The notes under the pieces: generated by a model | What the model was told of the DNA's origin: nothing | The model's input: only the letters and a program-made list of their open reading frames with translations | Databases searched by the model: none | Shown here: positions 22,737 through 24,402 of the stretch, in pieces | How positions within the stretch are numbered: position 1 is the first letter of the stretch | How the letters are laid out: each line of letters starts with the position of its first letter | DNA from: JAHWJX01 sp036386655 | GTDB taxonomy: Bacteria; Pseudomonadota; Alphaproteobacteria; Caulobacterales; Caulobacteraceae | Assembly: GCA_036386655.1 (NCBI GenBank) | Contig: DASVVG010000146.1 | Span: forward strand, 1 to 24,402 | Length of the DNA: 24,402 nucleotides | Direction: 5' to 3' | Made by a program: the position numbers and the translations under genes

Positions 22737-23863
22737 TGTTCTCCGCGACGCGCGCCTGGGCCGTGCTGGTGAAGGAGTTCATCCAGCTCACGCGCGACCG
22801 GCTGACCTACGCGATGATCCTGGCCATGCCGATCGTCCAGCTGCTGCTGTTCGGCTACGCCATCAACGACGACCCGCGGCGGCTGCCGACGGCGGTGCTG
22901 GTGCAGGACAACGGCGCCTTCTCGCGCTCGATCCTGTCGTCGCTGCAGAACTCGACCTACTTCGACGTGGCGGTGCAGGCGCGCTCGGTCGCGGAGCTGG
23001 AGCGGGCGCTGGCGCGCGGCGAGGCGCAGTTCGCGGTGGTGATCCCCGCCGACTTCACGCGGCGCGTGGTGCGCGGGGACAGGCCGCAGATCCTGGTCGA
23101 GGCGGACGCGTCCGATCCCTCGGCGACGAGCGGCGCGCTGGCGGCGCTGGCCAACCTGGCGCCGCAGGCGCTGGCGCGGGACCTCACCGGGCCGGTGGGC
23201 GCGCGCCGGGCGGGCGCGCAGCCATTCGAGGTGATCGTGCACCGGCGGTACAACCCGGAGGGCGTCACCGCCTACAACATCGTGCCGGGCCTGCTGGGCG
23301 TCATCCTTTCGATGACGCTGGTCATGATGACGGCGCTCGGCATGGCGCGGGAGCGCGAGCGCGGCACGATGGAGAGCCTGCTGGCGACGCCGGCGCGGCC
23401 GCTGGAGGTGATGGTGGGCAAGCTGTCGCCCTACGTGCTGGTGGGGCTGGTGCAGTCGGCGGTGTTCCTGATCCTGGCGAAGCTGCTGTTCGACGTGCCG
23501 ATGGCGGGCGGCTGGCTGGCGCTGGTCGCGGGACTGCTGCTGTTCATCACCGGCTCGCTGGCGCTGGGCTTCCTGATCTCGACCGTGGCGAAGACGCAGC
23601 TGCAGGCGATGCAGATGAGCTTCTTCTACATCCTGCCGTCGATCCTGCTCTCCGGCTTCATGTTCCCCTTCCGCGGCATGCCGGACTGGGCGCAGGCGCT
23701 CGGGACCGCCATCCCCGTGACCCACTTCCTGCGTGTCGTGCGGGGCTCACTCCTGAAGGGCACCGAGCTGGTGGACGCGTGGCCCAGCCTATTCGCGCTG
23801 ACGGTGTTCGTGCTGGCGGTGAGCACGCTGGCGCTGATGCGGTACCGGACGACGCTCGACTGA
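22736..23863 (+). CDS. ABC-2 type permease (YbhS/YbhR-like)
   Basis: The 375-residue membrane protein has one N-terminal segment (about 25-45, MILAMPIVQLLLFGYAIN), a large external domain (about 50-175) and about five C-terminal membrane segments. ARERERGTMESLLATPARPLEVMVGK is the conserved cytoplasmic ABC-2 loop. The ATG overlaps the ATPase stop in TGATG. Only one permease is seen, so the pump would be a homodimer, unlike the YbhS/YbhR heterodimer. The substrate is unknown; drugs or organic cations are typical for the family. Confidence 0.92.
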   Translation: MFSATRAWAVLVKEFIQLTRDRLTYAMILAMPIVQLLLFGYAINDDPRRLPTAVLVQDNGAFSRSILSSLQNSTYFDVAVQARSVAELERALARGEAQFAVVIPADFTRRVVRGDRPQILVEADASDPSATSGALAALANLAPQALARDLTGPVGARRAGAQPFEVIVHRRYNPEGVTAYNIVPGLLGVILSMTLVMMTALGMARERERGTMESLLATPARPLEVMVGKLSPYVLVGLVQSAVFLILAKLLFDVPMAGGWLALVAGLLLFITGSLALGFLISTVAKTQLQAMQMSFFYILPSILLSGFMFPFRGMPDWAQALGTAIPVTHFLRVVRGSLLKGTELVDAWPSLFALTVFVLAVSTLALMRYRTTLD

Positions 23864-23917
23864 CGGTGGTGGCGGCGAGCGCCGGGTCCTAAGCTGGGCC
23901 TCCAGTAGGGGACCTCC

Positions 23918-24402
23918 ATGCGCGACCAGACGGAGATCGGCGAGCGCGTGCTGTTCGAGCCGCCGACGATCAAGCCGCCGCCGGGGCCGATGGGCACCCT
24001 GGAGGCGCTGGCGGCGCTCAATCGCAACATGCTGGAGGTGCTGGACGAGGGGCTGTTCCACAGCCGCTTCCGGAGCTTCCGCTGGCTCGGGCGGACGTAC
24101 CACCAGATCATGGACCCGGAGCTGATGCAGGCCGTCCTGCTCGACCATGCCGACGACTTCCCGAAGTCGGCGCTGCAGCAGCGGGTGCTGCGGCCGGCGG
24201 TGGGCGACAGCGTGCTGACGGTGGAGGGCGCCGAGTGGCGGCGGCAGCGGCGGGCGGCGGCGCCGGCTTTCCGCAACGATGCCCTGCTGCGCATGGTGCC
24301 GGCGATAGCGGACGTGGCGGAGGAGACGGCGGCGCGGCTCGGCGAGGCTTCGCGGGCGGGCGCCGTGGACATCGCGCCGGAGATGGTGCGCGCGACGCTA
24401 CA
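23918..24402 (+). CDS. Cytochrome P450 (partial, N-terminal 161 residues)
   Basis: The frame starts at an ATG with AGGGGA about 8 nt upstream and runs off the right edge. The visible part holds the substrate-recognition and B-C region FPKSALQQRVLRPAVGDSVL, then the C-helix motif W107-xxx-R111 (EGAEWRRQRRAAAPAF). In P450s this Trp and Arg contact the haem propionates. The Cys ligand and I-helix are outside the window. No signal peptide or anchor is present, so it is a soluble bacterial type. It begins 54 bp after the permease and could be transcribed with the pump, or alone. The function is likely monooxygenation of an unknown substrate. Confidence 0.88.
   Translation, partial: MRDQTEIGERVLFEPPTIKPPPGPMGTLEALAALNRNMLEVLDEGLFHSRFRSFRWLGRTYHQIMDPELMQAVLLDHADDFPKSALQQRVLRPAVGDSVLTVEGAEWRRQRRAAAPAFRNDALLRMVPAIADVAEETAARLGEASRAGAVDIAPEMVRATL

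Noticed and set aside
1..24402. CRISPR arrays, rRNA genes, complete insertion sequences
   Set aside because: No regularly spaced repeats, rRNA signatures or transposase genes were seen on either strand.

Overview
The window is very GC-rich, densely packed bacterial chromosome. The gene content points to an alphaproteobacterium, probably Caulobacterales-like: an aerobic CobS/CobT cobaltochelatase, a ribosomal protein L28 of alphaproteobacterial type, an HWE-family histidine kinase, a dense cluster of GANTC (CcrM-type) sites in one promoter region, and many ATGA/GTGA overlaps with weak Shine-Dalgarno sequences. The genus assignment is inference.

Layout, left to right. (1) 1-4849: a cyanophycin locus. 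A haem-oxygenase-like di-iron protein, cut by the left edge, is divergent from an operon of a small unknown protein, cyanophycin synthetase (cphA) and cyanophycinase (cphB), which have overlapping stop/start codons. (2) 4846-7468: envelope genes (a YcbB-type L,D-transpeptidase and a DUF3617 periplasmic protein) and rpmB. (3) 7472-11241: minus-strand genes for an M23 peptidase, CobT and a phytase-like esterase. (4) 11511-14135: minus-strand genes for a PAS/HWE sensor kinase, an H1-like basic protein and a cold-shock protein. (5) 14371-17126: a secreted protein, an atypical response regulator, an intracellular PHB-depolymerase-like esterase with a PhaR-like operator upstream, and a small unknown protein. 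(6) 17127-18840: a gene-poor, lower-GC patch with a multi-stem structured element and one foreign-looking AlbA_2 (Schlafen-type) gene. (7) 18841-19860: cobS. (8) 19861-24402: a divergent region with a long imperfect palindrome and a TetR operator, then tetR-hlyD-ABC ATPase-ABC permease (a YbhGFS-like efflux operon) and the start of a cytochrome P450.

How the genes work together: cphA makes and cphB breaks down the nitrogen/carbon reserve cyanophycin, and a PHB-depolymerase-like enzyme suggests a second reserve polymer. CobS and CobT are the AAA+ and VWA subunits of aerobic cobaltochelatase; CobN is not here. They lie about 8.4 kb apart, with unrelated genes between them. The L,D-transpeptidase and M23 peptidase remodel peptidoglycan. 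The TetR-controlled ABC pump is probably autoregulated through a palindrome just before tetR. No rRNA, convincing tRNA, CRISPR array or complete insertion sequence was seen. The parts most worth following up are the cyanophycin locus with its divergent di-iron enzyme, the structured element next to the AlbA_2 gene, and the long palindrome between cobS and tetR.
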